Shown piece after piece: positions 33,663-40,773 of a stretch of 64,000 nt of DNA (position 1 is its first letter; each line of letters opens with the position of its first letter). Under the pieces are notes generated by a model. That model did no database searches. It saw nothing but the letters and a program-made list of their open reading frames with translations, and was not told where the DNA came from. This stretch comes from Paenarthrobacter sp. AR 02. GTDB taxonomy: Bacteria > Actinomycetota > Actinomycetes > Actinomycetales > Micrococcaceae. The stretch spans positions 434,001 through 498,000 of the forward strand of contig NZ_JAJUKH010000001.1 in the NCBI RefSeq assembly GCF_021538675.1. Reading direction: 5' to 3'. The position numbers were made by a program, and so were the translations under genes.

Positions 33663-34361
33663 ATGAGTACCCCAGACGAAGCACCACAGCCTCAGCAGCC
33701 CGGCTCACAGCCTCCGCAGCCCGGCAATGTTCCTCCTACGGGTTACCAGCCACCGCAGGGCTACCAACCACCCCAGGGCTATCAGCCCCCATCGCAACCG
33801 GGGCAATACTCCCAGCCCGAAGCGTCCCAACCTGGCCCGGGGCAGCCCGGACCAGCCCAGCCCGGGTTCCACTTCGAAATGCCCACCGACGGCCCACGCA
33901 ACTTCAACGACGTCATGCCGCAGGGCGGCTTCTCGGGAATGTTCAAGACGCAGGGCCTTCCCACGGAGTTGAAGGTTTCCTACTTCATCTGGGTTATCTC
34001 CGGACTTCTGGGCCTGCTGTTTGGGCTCATCGGATTCTTCGCCGTCATCGCAGCTTTCGCTTTTGCTCCGGCGTTCGCCGCGATCGCCCTGGTCCTGCTC
34101 CTGTTGGCCCTCGCTGTTGCAGCCGCCCAAGTAATCCTTGCCATGAAGATGAAGGAAGGCAAGGAATGGGCGCGGCTCGCCTTGACCATCGTGGCCGCCG
34201 TTTCACTGTTGCTCGCCATCTTCGGGGCGGCCAACGGTGGAGGTTCCGGCATGGGCCTGGGCGGTAACTGGTTCGGTTTCCTGGTCAGCGCAGTCGCCGT
34301 CGTCTTGATGTGGCTGCCCAACTCGCAGCTCTGGTTCAAGGCAGGCAAGGGCCAGGTCTAG
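33663..34361 (+). CDS. Proline/glutamine-rich N-terminus membrane protein
   Basis: A 232-residue protein of unknown function. Residues 1-~75 are Pro/Gln/Gly-rich with repeats such as GYQPPQGYQPP, probably disordered and cytoplasmic. From ~100 there are four hydrophobic segments (VSYFIWVISGLLGLLFGLIG, FAAIALVLLLLALAVAAAQV, LALTIVAAVSLLLAIFG, FLVSAVAVVLMWLPNS), with a KMKEGKEWAR loop between the second and third. The same plan (disordered YG/QP-rich head, four helices, a K-x-x-K-x-WAR loop, a final LPNS or LPAS) occurs in the gene at 34614, so the two are probable diverged paralogues. The start appears leaderless. Confidence 0.75.
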   Translation: MSTPDEAPQPQQPGSQPPQPGNVPPTGYQPPQGYQPPQGYQPPSQPGQYSQPEASQPGPGQPGPAQPGFHFEMPTDGPRNFNDVMPQGGFSGMFKTQGLPTELKVSYFIWVISGLLGLLFGLIGFFAVIAAFAFAPAFAAIALVLLLLALAVAAAQVILAMKMKEGKEWARLALTIVAAVSLLLAIFGAANGGGSGMGLGGNWFGFLVSAVAVVLMWLPNSQLWFKAGKGQV

Positions 34362-34397
34362 CGTCCACGCTGGTTCCGTCGTCGGGCTTTACCGACG

Positions 34398-34439
34398 TGA
34401 AGGCCGCGGTGCAATCCCTCCGGATTCCCGCGGCCTTCA
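34398..34439 (+). terminator. 12-bp stem hairpin after the Pro-rich membrane protein gene
   Basis: TGAAGGCCGCGG (34398-34409) pairs perfectly with CCGCGGCCTTCA (34428-34439) over an 18-nt loop. The T-tract is poor, so it may be Rho-assisted or an mRNA end-stabiliser. Confidence 0.65.
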
Positions 34440-34613
34440 TCATGAAGGCGTAAGCCCAGATGATGATTTTCGCCCGTAGCCATGGAATTCCTGCGTGTGT
34501 TTGGCTATAGCGTCACACCCGGGATGTACGGTGTAACCAGAACCACGCTGGGGGCAGGGTCATTTTGCTGATCCCGGCGGCCGAACCAGCAGTCGAACAA
34601 GCAAAGGAATGCC

Positions 34614-35399
34614 ATGAGCAACCCTCCTTACCCGCCGTCGAACCCGGGTGACGCCAACCAGCCCGAGCAGGCCGGCTCGCAGCCGTCCGCACCTCAGTAC
34701 GGCCAGCAGTCCCCGCCCGCCGCGCCGCAGTACGGGCAGCAGGCGCCGCAGTACGGGCAGCAGGCGCCGCAGTACGGGCAGCAGTCGCCGCCCGCCGCGC
34801 CGCAGTATGGGCAGCAGTCGCCCCAGTATGGCCAGCAGGCCTCCCCGTACGGCCAAGCCCCGTCCGCGCCCCAGTATGGCCAGGACACCAACTGGCCGAG
34901 CCAGCAGCCCGGCCCCACTACGGTTCCGCCGATGGTCAACTACGCCTTCTGGATGATCATCGCAGCCGGCGTCCTCTCAGCTATCAGCTCGCTGCTCCTT
35001 GCCACCACCGGTGCTGACGCCTTCATCAACGCCATGAACCAGCAGGCTGCGCAGCAAGGCACCGACCTTCCCGCAGGCTCTATGGAGGGTATGCGGGGCG
35101 TCATCTCCGTGAGCGCCATCGTTGGCGCCATCATCTCCCTGGGCCTCTACGCGCTGGTGGGCTTCAACGTCCGCAAGGGCAAGAACTGGGCAAGGATCCT
35201 GGGCACCGTATTCGCCGCCATCTCAGTCCTCGGCCTGACCAGTCTCTTCCAGTTCGGCCCCACCTACGGCGTGCTGCAGCTCGTGGTGATCCTGCTGGGT
35301 GTTGCAGCAATCGTCATGCTGTACCTGCCGGCGTCGGCTCCGTATTTCCGGAAGCCCCAGCCGTTCGGCAACCCGTACCAGACTCCGTACGGCCGCTAA
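34614..35399 (+). CDS. QYGQQ-repeat membrane protein
   Basis: A 261-residue protein of unknown function. The first ~105 residues contain about eight copies of a QYGQQ(S/A)P unit with PPAAP insertions: low-complexity and probably disordered. Four hydrophobic segments follow (VNYAFWMIIAAGVLSAISSL, VSAIVGAIISLGLYALVGF, ILGTVFAAISVLGLTSLF, LQLVVILLGVAAIVMLYLPA), with a soluble stretch and a VRKGKNWAR loop. AAAGGA lies 5 nt before the ATG. It resembles the product of the preceding gene in layout. It converges on rex. The repeat DNA (34700-34870) should be prone to length variation. Confidence 0.78.
   Translation: MSNPPYPPSNPGDANQPEQAGSQPSAPQYGQQSPPAAPQYGQQAPQYGQQAPQYGQQSPPAAPQYGQQSPQYGQQASPYGQAPSAPQYGQDTNWPSQQPGPTTVPPMVNYAFWMIIAAGVLSAISSLLLATTGADAFINAMNQQAAQQGTDLPAGSMEGMRGVISVSAIVGAIISLGLYALVGFNVRKGKNWARILGTVFAAISVLGLTSLFQFGPTYGVLQLVVILLGVAAIVMLYLPASAPYFRKPQPFGNPYQTPYGR
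34700..34870 (+). repeat. Tandem CAGTA(C/T)GGGCAGCAG-type coding repeats
   Basis: 21-bp and 33-bp units encoding QYGQQAP and QYGQQSPPAAP repeat about eight times at the start of the 34614-35399 gene. Confidence 0.8.
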
Positions 35400-35449
35400 A
35401 CCGGCGGGCCTGTCATAAGGCAACCCAACGGGCGTAGCCCCGGCGAAGG

Positions 35450-36157
35450 CTAAACGGCCTGGCCCGGTGTCTGCGCCCGTTGTGCGTGGTAAGCCAGGAT
35501 TTGAAGCTCCGTGGCCATGTCCACCTTGCGGAGGTTGACGTGCGGCGGGACCTGCAGCAGCACCGGAGCGAAACTGAGGATGCTTCGGATTCCAGCGGCG
35601 ATCACGCGGTCGCAGACTGCCTGCGCCACAGTGGCCGGCAACGCGAGCACCACCATGTTCGTGTGCGTACGCTCCAGCACCCGCTCCAACTCGGCTGAGT
35701 CGCTGACCCGCAGCCAGCCCACCTCGTTGCCGATCACCATGGGGTCGGCGTCAAAGATAGCGACAACGTCGAAACCCCTGGACTCGAAGCCGCCGTACCG
35801 GGCCAATGCCTTGCCGAGGTTACCGGCACCGACGATCGCGACCTTCCAGTCATGGGTCAAGCCCAAGGCCGCGGCGATGTGACGGCTCAAGTATTGGACC
35901 TCGTAGCCCACGCCGCGGGTGCCATACGAGCCGACGTAGGAGAGGTCTTTGCGGAGAGTGGAGGAACTCACGCCGGAGGCTTCGGCGAGGGCTTCGGATG
36001 AAACCCGCTCCACGCCTTCTGCCAGCAAAGAGTTGAGCGCACGCAAATAGAGAGTCATCCGGGCCACAGCCGCGGGTGGGATCTGCTTGGCGGCAGGTTC
36101 GTTGTCCTCGGAAGTTGCTTCCGCGGACGGTTCCAGCGCAGTCACGGTATTCTCCAT
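35450..36157 (-). CDS. rex: Redox-sensing transcriptional repressor Rex
   Basis: A 235-residue NADH/NAD+-responsive repressor. The N-terminal winged helix (VARMTLYLRALNSLLAEGVE, SSSTLRKDLSYVGSYGTRG) binds DNA. The Rossmann domain has VAIVGAGNLGKALARY, DVVAIFDADP and the conserved SFAPVLLQVPPHVNLRKVDM that closes over NADH. In actinobacteria Rex controls respiratory and fermentative genes such as cydABCD and nuo. ATG 36157 is preferred; an upstream ATG would add a 15-residue tail. It lies 76 bp after the glutaredoxin gene, the usual neighbour, but the hemA often found downstream is absent here. Confidence 0.94.
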   Translation of the reverse strand: MENTVTALEPSAEATSEDNEPAAKQIPPAAVARMTLYLRALNSLLAEGVERVSSEALAEASGVSSSTLRKDLSYVGSYGTRGVGYEVQYLSRHIAAALGLTHDWKVAIVGAGNLGKALARYGGFESRGFDVVAIFDADPMVIGNEVGWLRVSDSAELERVLERTHTNMVVLALPATVAQAVCDRVIAAGIRSILSFAPVLLQVPPHVNLRKVDMATELQILAYHAQRAQTPGQAV

Positions 36158-36233
36158 TGCGTCGCTTTGTTGTTCCACTCTATGACCCCCGGGCGGGCTC
36201 AACCAAAGCGATTACTTACGGGTAACCGCACCC

Positions 36234-36488
36234 TCAGCCCGCCAGGGCTTTCTTCAAGGTACGGGTCAGCCGCTCCTCGTCGATCTTCCAGAAATCCCGC
36301 TGCACGCCGTCAACAAGGACCACGGGAATCTCCTCCGCAAAGCGCTCCCGCAACTGCGGATCGCCGTCGATACTCTGTTCTTTCCACTCCAGGCCGAGGC
36401 TTGCGGTGACACGCTCGACGGCGGCACGCGCCTCCGTGCAGAGGTGGCAGTCAGCTTTGGTGAGGAGGACGACGTCGGGAGTAGCCAT
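36234..36488 (-). CDS. Glutaredoxin family protein
   Basis: An 84-residue DUF836/glutaredoxin-like thiol protein. The redox motif is CHLC in TKADCHLCTEARAAVER, and the conserved cis-Pro lies in EIPVVLVDGVQ. The short all-in-one thioredoxin fold fits the family. It is upstream of rex in the same direction and probably co-transcribed. ATG 36488 is preceded by TACCGT at 6 nt, so the transcript is probably leaderless; a longer frame to 36536 overlaps the divergent promoter. Confidence 0.88.
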   Translation of the reverse strand: MATPDVVLLTKADCHLCTEARAAVERVTASLGLEWKEQSIDGDPQLRERFAEEIPVVLVDGVQRDFWKIDEERLTRTLKKALAG

Positions 36489-36494
36489 GGGACA

Positions 36495-36500
36495 ACGGTA
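36495..36500 (-). promoter_or_regulatory. -10 box of a leaderless promoter (glutaredoxin-rex)
   Basis: TACCGT on the minus strand is followed by TGTCCC (6 nt) and the ATG at 36488. Confidence 0.45.
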
Positions 36501-36510
36501 ACCTCCCCAC

Positions 36511-36534
36511 CAACCCTCACTCACATCCCACCCC
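36511..36534 (-). repeat. Single copy of the 32-bp-repeat family
   Basis: CAACCCTCACTCACATCCCA and the following CCCC match the unit of the array at 37417-37530 with one base change (CTCACTCAC for CTCGCTCAC). It lies in the divergent glutaredoxin/HAD promoter region. Confidence 0.75.
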
Positions 36535-36583
36535 ACCGGAGCGTGTGCCAGTGCGCCACAAGCGAGGTGCAGCAGCCATTGAC

Positions 36584-36589
36584 TAGACT
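36584..36589 (+). promoter_or_regulatory. -10 box of a leaderless promoter (HAD-IB gene)
   Basis: TAGACT is followed by CAAGTC (6 nt) and the ATG at 36596. No ribosome binding site is present. Confidence 0.55.
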
Positions 36590-36595
36590 CAAGTC

Positions 36596-37414
36596 ATGCC
36601 CGAGGAGAAGAACGCCGTGGTCGCCGCAGCTGCCAAAGCGCAGAAGCACACCGGCGAAGCTGCTTTCTTCGACGTCGACAACACGTTGATGAAGGGCGCC
36701 AGCCTCTTCCATGTGGCCCGAAAGATGTATGAACGCAAGGCGTTCACCTTGCAGCAGGCTGCTGGTTTTGCTTGGAAGCAGTTCAAGTTCGTGATGCGCG
36801 GCGAGAACATGGAAGATGTTCATGCTGTAAGGGATTCCGCACTCACTCTTGCGGCAGGCATCACCGTTGATGACATCAAAGCCTTGGGCGAAGAGGTCTA
36901 CGACGAGATGATCGAGTCGCGGATCTGGCCGGGAACCAAGGCTCTGGCTGAACAGCACCTCAGAGTGGGACGCAAAGTGTGGCTGGTGACGGCAACCCCG
37001 ATCGAGGTTGCCACCGTTATCTCAACCCGGCTGGGATTGACCGGTGCGCTGGGGACTGTCGGTGAAGTGCACGACGGCATGTACACGGGGAAGCTCGTGG
37101 GCGACATCCTGCACGGACCCGCTAAGGCAGTCGCGGTCCAACTGGTCGCCGACCGCGAGGGCTTGGATCTGGATCACTGCTGGGCCTACAGCGATTCTGC
37201 CAACGACATCCCGCTGCTGACCATGGTGGGGCACCCCGTCGTCATTAACCCCGACGCGAAGCTGCGCCGGCACGCGCGCGACAACAATTGGCCCGTCTAC
37301 GACTTCCGCTCCGGCCGCCGGGCTGCAACGTTGGGGCTCAAAGCAGCTACCGTGGGCGGCGCGATTTACGGCTTGTGGCGGGGCTTCTCCAGGTTCCGCG
37401 GCCCCCGCATCTGA
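36596..37414 (+). CDS. HAD-IB family hydrolase (SerB-like)
   Basis: A 272-residue haloacid dehalogenase-superfamily phosphatase of subfamily IB. The nucleophile motif is FFDVDNTL with Asp26 and Asp28. Motif II/III regions are VTATPIEVA and the Mg-binding YSDSANDIPLL near residue 200. The helical cap around 40-90 contains KMYERKAFTLQQAAGFAWKQ. It ends with a weakly hydrophobic segment and a basic tail that may associate with the membrane. Such proteins, divergent from the glutaredoxin-rex pair in many actinobacteria, are related to phosphoserine and lyso-lipid phosphatases. The substrate is unknown. Confidence 0.88.
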   Translation: MPEEKNAVVAAAAKAQKHTGEAAFFDVDNTLMKGASLFHVARKMYERKAFTLQQAAGFAWKQFKFVMRGENMEDVHAVRDSALTLAAGITVDDIKALGEEVYDEMIESRIWPGTKALAEQHLRVGRKVWLVTATPIEVATVISTRLGLTGALGTVGEVHDGMYTGKLVGDILHGPAKAVAVQLVADREGLDLDHCWAYSDSANDIPLLTMVGHPVVINPDAKLRRHARDNNWPVYDFRSGRRAATLGLKAATVGGAIYGLWRGFSRFRGPRI

Positions 37415-37416
37415 TC

Positions 37417-37530
37417 CTCTCTCACATCCCACCCCCTTCAAACCACCCCTCGCTCACATCCCACCCCCTTCAACCCAACCCTCGCTCACATCCCACCCCC
37501 TTCAGGCCAGCCCTCGCTCACATCCCCAGG
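37417..37530 (-). repeat. 32-bp tandem repeat array, 4 copies, minus orientation
   Basis: CTC(T/G)CTCACATCCCACC begins at 37417, 37449, 37481 and 37513, exactly 32 bp apart. The reverse complement carries GTGAG(A/C)GAG, the same core and the same period as the arrays at 55-141 and 38556-38731, but with a different remainder. It fills the gap between the HAD-IB gene and the AbiEi/DUF559-like gene. Confidence 0.9.
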
Positions 37531-37582
37531 ACGTGGTCCGTGTCCCTGTGGATAACTTCTGCAGCTCCAGCGGGATCTGGGT

Positions 37583-37588
37583 CAGAAT
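37583..37588 (+). promoter_or_regulatory. Possible -10 box of a leaderless promoter (AbiEi/DUF559-like gene)
   Basis: CAGAAT is followed by GCCGGT (6 nt) and the ATG at 37595. The first base departs from TANNNT, so confidence is lower. Confidence 0.4.
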
Positions 37589-37594
37589 GCCGGT

Positions 37595-38560
37595 ATGCAG
37601 ATTCCCATACCCGTGCCCTCCAAGCTGGCATCCGCCCCGTTTACACTTTCGGAGGCCAAAGCGGCCGGCCTCGCCCATCCGCAACTCTGGAAACGCGTCA
37701 GTATCGAGGCTGTAAGCAAGGGCATATACCGGCCGCAGGACTGGGCCTTTGATCTGGAATCGGCTGCTCGCTCGCTCTCGGCTGCGAGCCCTGGCGCTTG
37801 GATCTCACATGTCACTGCCGCCAAGATCCACGGATTTTCACTCCCACCTTGGCTGTCAGATTCCAATGAGCTGCATCTGAGCAAGCCGCGGAGTCTGCCT
37901 GCGGTGCGGCGAAAAGGTGTCACCGGCCACACGGTTGTGGTCTCGGAGGGTGAAGTAGAGCTCAATCACGGCATGTGGATCAGTACACGTTCCAGGACCT
38001 GGTTGGACTTGGCCCGAATGCTTCCGCTGAATGAACTGGTCAGTGTTGGCGACGAACTCATTCGCATCCCCAGGCCCGAATTTGAGCAAAGGGACGCGCC
38101 GTTCACGACCATCCACGAACTACGCACCATGGTGGATCGCCACAAGAACCTGCAGGGCGTTGTCCGTGCGAGGGAAGCACTGGACCTGATGCGGGTCGGT
38201 GCCGACTCGGCGCCGGAGACTGCGCTCCGTCTGGCTATGTTCGATGCTGGGCTTCCCGACCCGGAACTACAGGTGCGGCTCTACGTCAACGATCCTTTCT
38301 CGCCTTCAGCCGACCTCGGCTACCGCGAGCGTCGGGTCGCTATCCAGTACGACGGCGGTCATCACCTTGCGCAGGAACAGATCCTCAGTGATCGGCGAAG
38401 GGACAAGGCATTCGAGGCAGCGGGGTGGACGGTGCTCATCTTCGGTAAGTCGGACCTCGCGGACAACTTCGCGAATGCCACCCGTCAGATCAAAAGGACT
38501 CTAAGAAACGGCTGGGTAGACCCATCGGTCCAGGCGGGCTTCGCGCGGCCCCACGCGTGA
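37595..38560 (+). CDS. AbiEi antitoxin-like N-terminus fused to a DUF559/VSR-like nuclease-fold domain
   Basis: A 321-residue protein. The N-terminal half has the winged-helix and helper-domain pattern of type IV AbiEi-like proteins (FTLSEAKAAGL, WKRVSIEAVSKGIYRPQDW, WISHVTAAKIHGFSLPP). The C-terminal ~100 residues match the DUF559/very-short-patch-repair endonuclease fold: SADLGYRERRVAIQYDGGHH, SDRRRDKAFEAAGWTVLIFG. The usual Glu of the nuclease core appears as Gln in AIQYDG, so cleavage activity is uncertain. Families of such proteins are expanded in actinobacteria with unknown function. The gene lies between 32-bp repeat arrays, and its TGA stop is inside the first copy of the downstream array. 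Confidence 0.75.
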   Translation: MQIPIPVPSKLASAPFTLSEAKAAGLAHPQLWKRVSIEAVSKGIYRPQDWAFDLESAARSLSAASPGAWISHVTAAKIHGFSLPPWLSDSNELHLSKPRSLPAVRRKGVTGHTVVVSEGEVELNHGMWISTRSRTWLDLARMLPLNELVSVGDELIRIPRPEFEQRDAPFTTIHELRTMVDRHKNLQGVVRAREALDLMRVGADSAPETALRLAMFDAGLPDPELQVRLYVNDPFSPSADLGYRERRVAIQYDGGHHLAQEQILSDRRRDKAFEAAGWTVLIFGKSDLADNFANATRQIKRTLRNGWVDPSVQAGFARPHA

Positions 38561-38731
38561 GCGAGCGTCCGCAGGAAACAGCCGGGACGTGAGAGAGCGT
38601 CCGCAGGAAACAGCCGGGACGTGAGAGAGCGTCCGCAGGAAACAGGCGGGACGTGAGAGAGCGTCCGCAGGAAACAGGCGGGACGTGAGAGAGCGTCCGC
38701 AGGAAACAGGCGGAACGTGAGAGAGCGTCCG
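38556..38731 (+). repeat. 32-bp tandem repeat array, 6 copies
   Basis: The core CGTGAG(A/C)GAGCGTCCG starts at 38556, 38588, 38620, 38652, 38684 and 38716, each 32 bp apart, separated by CAGGAAACAG(C/G)CGGGA. The first copy has GAGCGAG and contains the stop codon of the preceding gene. There are no unique spacers. Confidence 0.92.
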
Positions 38732-38740
38732 GGGCGCAAA

Positions 38741-38772
38741 AATGCCCGCCACCTCGAAAGGCAACGGGCATT
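38741..38772 (-). terminator. Intrinsic terminator of the bS22 gene
   Basis: AATGCCCG (38741-38748) pairs with CGGGCATT (38765-38772). On the minus strand the stem is followed by TTTTTG, a clear U-tract, 20 bp past the bS22 stop. Confidence 0.85.
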
Positions 38773-38791
38773 CACGCTTGGTGAAGTATCT

Positions 38792-38890
38792 CTACTTCTT
38801 ATTGCGGCGCTGGTGGCGGGTCTTGCGAAGCAGCTTGCGGTGCTTCTTCTTGGCCATACGCTTGCGGCGCTTCTTAATAACTGAACCCAC
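38792..38890 (-). CDS. 30S ribosomal protein bS22
   Basis: A 32-residue, extremely basic protein starting MGSVIKKRRKRMAKKKHRKL and rich in Lys, Arg and His to the end. It matches the AURKAIP1/COX24-domain mini-protein found in mycobacterial and other actinobacterial 30S subunits (bS22), where it binds 16S rRNA near the decoding region. The GTG start at 38890 has AAGGA 6 nt upstream, and an intrinsic terminator follows. It is too short for ordinary gene finders. The BldC-like gene is its upstream neighbour. Confidence 0.93.
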   Translation of the reverse strand: MGSVIKKRRKRMAKKKHRKLLRKTRHQRRNKK

Positions 38891-39053
38891 GAAAGTTCCT
38901 TACAAACTAGAAGGTCCTGTCTGTTGGAACGGATCCGCGGAAGCAGACAGTACAACTGACAGATTCTTACATTGACGTAAAACGTTCCTTAACAGAGTAC
39001 CGCTTCAAAGAGGCACCCCGTGACCACGGTCCGTGAGATGGACTGCGGCAGGC

Positions 39054-39266
39054 TCAGGCGGTCTCGGATTGCCCGTCCACGACAGCACCCTTGAGGTACT
39101 GGGATACGGCCTCTTCCGGAACCCGGAACGAACGGCCGAACCTGACGGCGGGCATTTCCCCCGAGTGAACCAGGCGATACACGGTCATTTTGGAAACACG
39201 CAAGACGTCGGCCACTTCAGCCACCGTCATGAAACGCGCATTCGAGAAGTTAGTCTCCGCGGACAT
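39054..39266 (-). CDS. BldC-like MerR-type helix-turn-helix protein
   Basis: A 70-residue DNA-binding protein made almost entirely of one excisionase/MerR-type winged helix: FMTVAEVADVLRVSKMTVYR, LVHSGEMPAVRFGRSFRVPE. It has no effector domain. The size and sequence fit BldC, the developmental regulator of Streptomyces that binds direct repeats as head-to-tail oligomers. In Arthrobacter the role is unknown. The start ATG 39266 is preceded by AAAGGA about 9 nt upstream; the open frame to 39575 is an extension into aroG. Confidence 0.87.
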   Translation of the reverse strand: MSAETNFSNARFMTVAEVADVLRVSKMTVYRLVHSGEMPAVRFGRSFRVPEEAVSQYLKGAVVDGQSETA

Positions 39267-39405
39267 TTCCCATATTCCTTTGCTCTCAGACAGTAGGACA
39301 CCCCCAGTAGAACGGTGTGCCGATGCTGAGCCATCCAACAACCATGTGCTAGATACTCTAGAGGCTGATGGGGCCAATGTGAAAGCATTTCCGGAAAGTG
39401 GGACC

Positions 39406-40554
39406 CTACTCCCCCGATGCCGCCCGGCGCTTCCGGGCCGAGGCTGCGAGCTGCTCCAACACCGAGGCAGTAACGTCCCACTCCATGCAGGCGTCGGTGA
39501 CGCTCTGGCCGTAGACGAGTTCCTGTTCTCCGGCCAACTGCTTGGCCGTATCAAGGTTTTGCGCCCCACCGACAAGGAAGCTCTCCAGCATCACACCTGC
39601 AACAGGCGAAGAAGACCCGGTCTCCAGCTGCGCACCGATTTCCAGCGCAACCTCTGCCTGCCGGTGGTGGCTCTTGCCGCTGTTGGCGTGGGAAGCGTCC
39701 ACGATGAGGCGCGGGTTGAGTCCCTTGGCAGCGAGCTTGGCCGAGGCCGCTGCGACGTCGTCGGCAGAGTAGTTGGGGCCCTTGCGCCCACCGCGCAGGA
39801 TCACGTGGGTATCGGGGTTACCGGACGTAGCCACCAAAGCCGCGCGGCCGTCGTCGTCGATTCCCAAAAAAGCCTGCTCAGCGGCAGATGCGCCGCACGC
39901 GTCGATCGCTACCTGCAGGTCGCCGTCGGTCCCGTTCTTGAAGCCAATGGGCATGGACAGGCCGGACGCCAACTGGCGGTGGATCTGGCTTTCGGTGGTG
40001 CGCGCACCGATGGCGCCCCAGGACACGAGGTCCGCCATGTACTGCGGGCTGATGGGCTCCAGGAATTCGGTGGCGGTGGGCAGGCCCAGGGCTGTGACCT
40101 GCTTGAGGAAGCCGCGGGCGGCGCGCAATCCTGCAGCGATGTCGTGGCTGCCGTCCAGGTGGGGATCGTTGATGAGGCCCTTCCAGCCCACGGTGGTGCG
40201 CGGCTTCTCGAAGTAGGTCCGCATGACGATCAGCAGGTCTTCCTTGTGCTTCTCGGCCTGGCTGACCAAACGGCGGGCGTATTCAAGCCCAGCCTTGGGA
40301 TCATGGATGGAGCACGGTCCCACAATGACCAGCAGGCGATCGTCCACGCCGTCCATAATGGCGCGGACCTGGTCACGCCCACGGTCGACGACGGCAGCTG
40401 AGCGGGCGTCCAGCGGCATCTCAGCGATGAGGTCCTGGGGAGCCGGCAGCGGCTCGAACCGCGCTACCCGCAAGTTGGAGGTTGAGGGCTGCGCGGCGTC
40501 AGCGGCGCCTGAAGCTGAAAGCGATTCAGTGGGTTCTGCGGCAATGCTGGTCAT
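39406..40554 (-). CDS. aroG: 3-deoxy-7-phosphoheptulonate synthase (class I DAHP synthase)
   Basis: Condenses phosphoenolpyruvate with erythrose 4-phosphate, the first step of the shikimate pathway. The 382-residue protein is of class I (AroFGH type): VIVGPCSIHDPKAGLEYA with the PEP/metal Cys, MRTYFEKPRTTVGWKGLIND, WGAIGARTTESQIHRQLASG, and IVDASHANSGK with metal-binding His near the C-terminus. The N-terminal ~45 residues are an Ala/Ser-rich extension. AGGA lies 8 nt upstream of the ATG. A leader peptide with Trp-Tyr-Ala-Tyr-Phe and tandem hairpins precedes it (40555-40739), indicating attenuation by aromatic amino acids. Confidence 0.94.
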   Translation of the reverse strand: MTSIAAEPTESLSASGAADAAQPSTSNLRVARFEPLPAPQDLIAEMPLDARSAAVVDRGRDQVRAIMDGVDDRLLVIVGPCSIHDPKAGLEYARRLVSQAEKHKEDLLIVMRTYFEKPRTTVGWKGLINDPHLDGSHDIAAGLRAARGFLKQVTALGLPTATEFLEPISPQYMADLVSWGAIGARTTESQIHRQLASGLSMPIGFKNGTDGDLQVAIDACGASAAEQAFLGIDDDGRAALVATSGNPDTHVILRGGRKGPNYSADDVAAASAKLAAKGLNPRLIVDASHANSGKSHHRQAEVALEIGAQLETGSSSPVAGVMLESFLVGGAQNLDTAKQLAGEQELVYGQSVTDACMEWDVTASVLEQLAASARKRRAASGE

Positions 40555-40579
40555 GTCTGGGTCCTGTCCGGGATACGGA

Positions 40580-40698
40580 GCGGGCCCCTTTTCAGAACCC
40601 GCCGGATATGGCGAAGGGCAGAGAATGATCTCTGCCCTGTTGGCTCTGAAGGAAAGTTGGATGCGTGTCAGTTAGACGCGGGCCCCTCCAGAGCCAAC
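40580..40698 (-). promoter_or_regulatory. Attenuator-like hairpins in the aroG leader
   Basis: Three structures lie between the leader peptide and aroG. GTTGGCTCTG (40639-40648) pairs perfectly with CAGAGCCAAC (40689-40698), whose second arm lies inside the leader ORF. Bases 40615-40624 pair perfectly with 40629-40638 over a 4-nt loop, directly abutting the first stem. GCGGG (40580-40584) can pair with CCCGC (40598-40602) nearer the aroG start. Ribosome stalling in the leader ORF would block the first stem. Confidence 0.65.
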
Positions 40699-40727
40699 GA
40701 AAAATACGCATACCAACGGTTTGTCAT
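40668..40727 (-). CDS. aroG leader peptide
   Basis: A 19-codon ORF, MTNRWYAYFSLALEGPASN, containing Trp, Tyr, Tyr and Phe within five residues, ends ~114 bp before aroG. Its ATG is 6 nt after a TATGGT -10 box, so it would be the first codon of the mRNA. This is the composition and position of a transcription-attenuation leader sensing charged aromatic tRNAs. Confidence 0.7.
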   Translation of the reverse strand: MTNRWYAYFSLALEGPASN

Positions 40728-40733
40728 AGCCAC

Positions 40734-40763
40734 ACCATAACCATGCCCAGTCAAACCCGGCAA
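40734..40763 (-). promoter_or_regulatory. Promoter of the aroG leader transcript
   Basis: On the minus strand TTGCCG (40763-40758) and TATGGT (40739-40734) are separated by 18 bp. The leader ATG follows 6 nt after the -10 box. Confidence 0.5.
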
Positions 40764-40773
40764 ATTTTGTCCA

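Noticed and set aside
38556..38731. Regular 32-bp repeats as a CRISPR array
   Set aside because: The units are directly contiguous with near-identical sequence; there are no unique spacers and no cas genes in the window.
39054..39575. Longer 173-residue version of the BldC-like protein
   Set aside because: The extra N-terminus overlaps aroG and has Ser/Pro/Arg-rich shadow composition; the BldC family is ~70 residues and a ribosome binding site precedes 39266.
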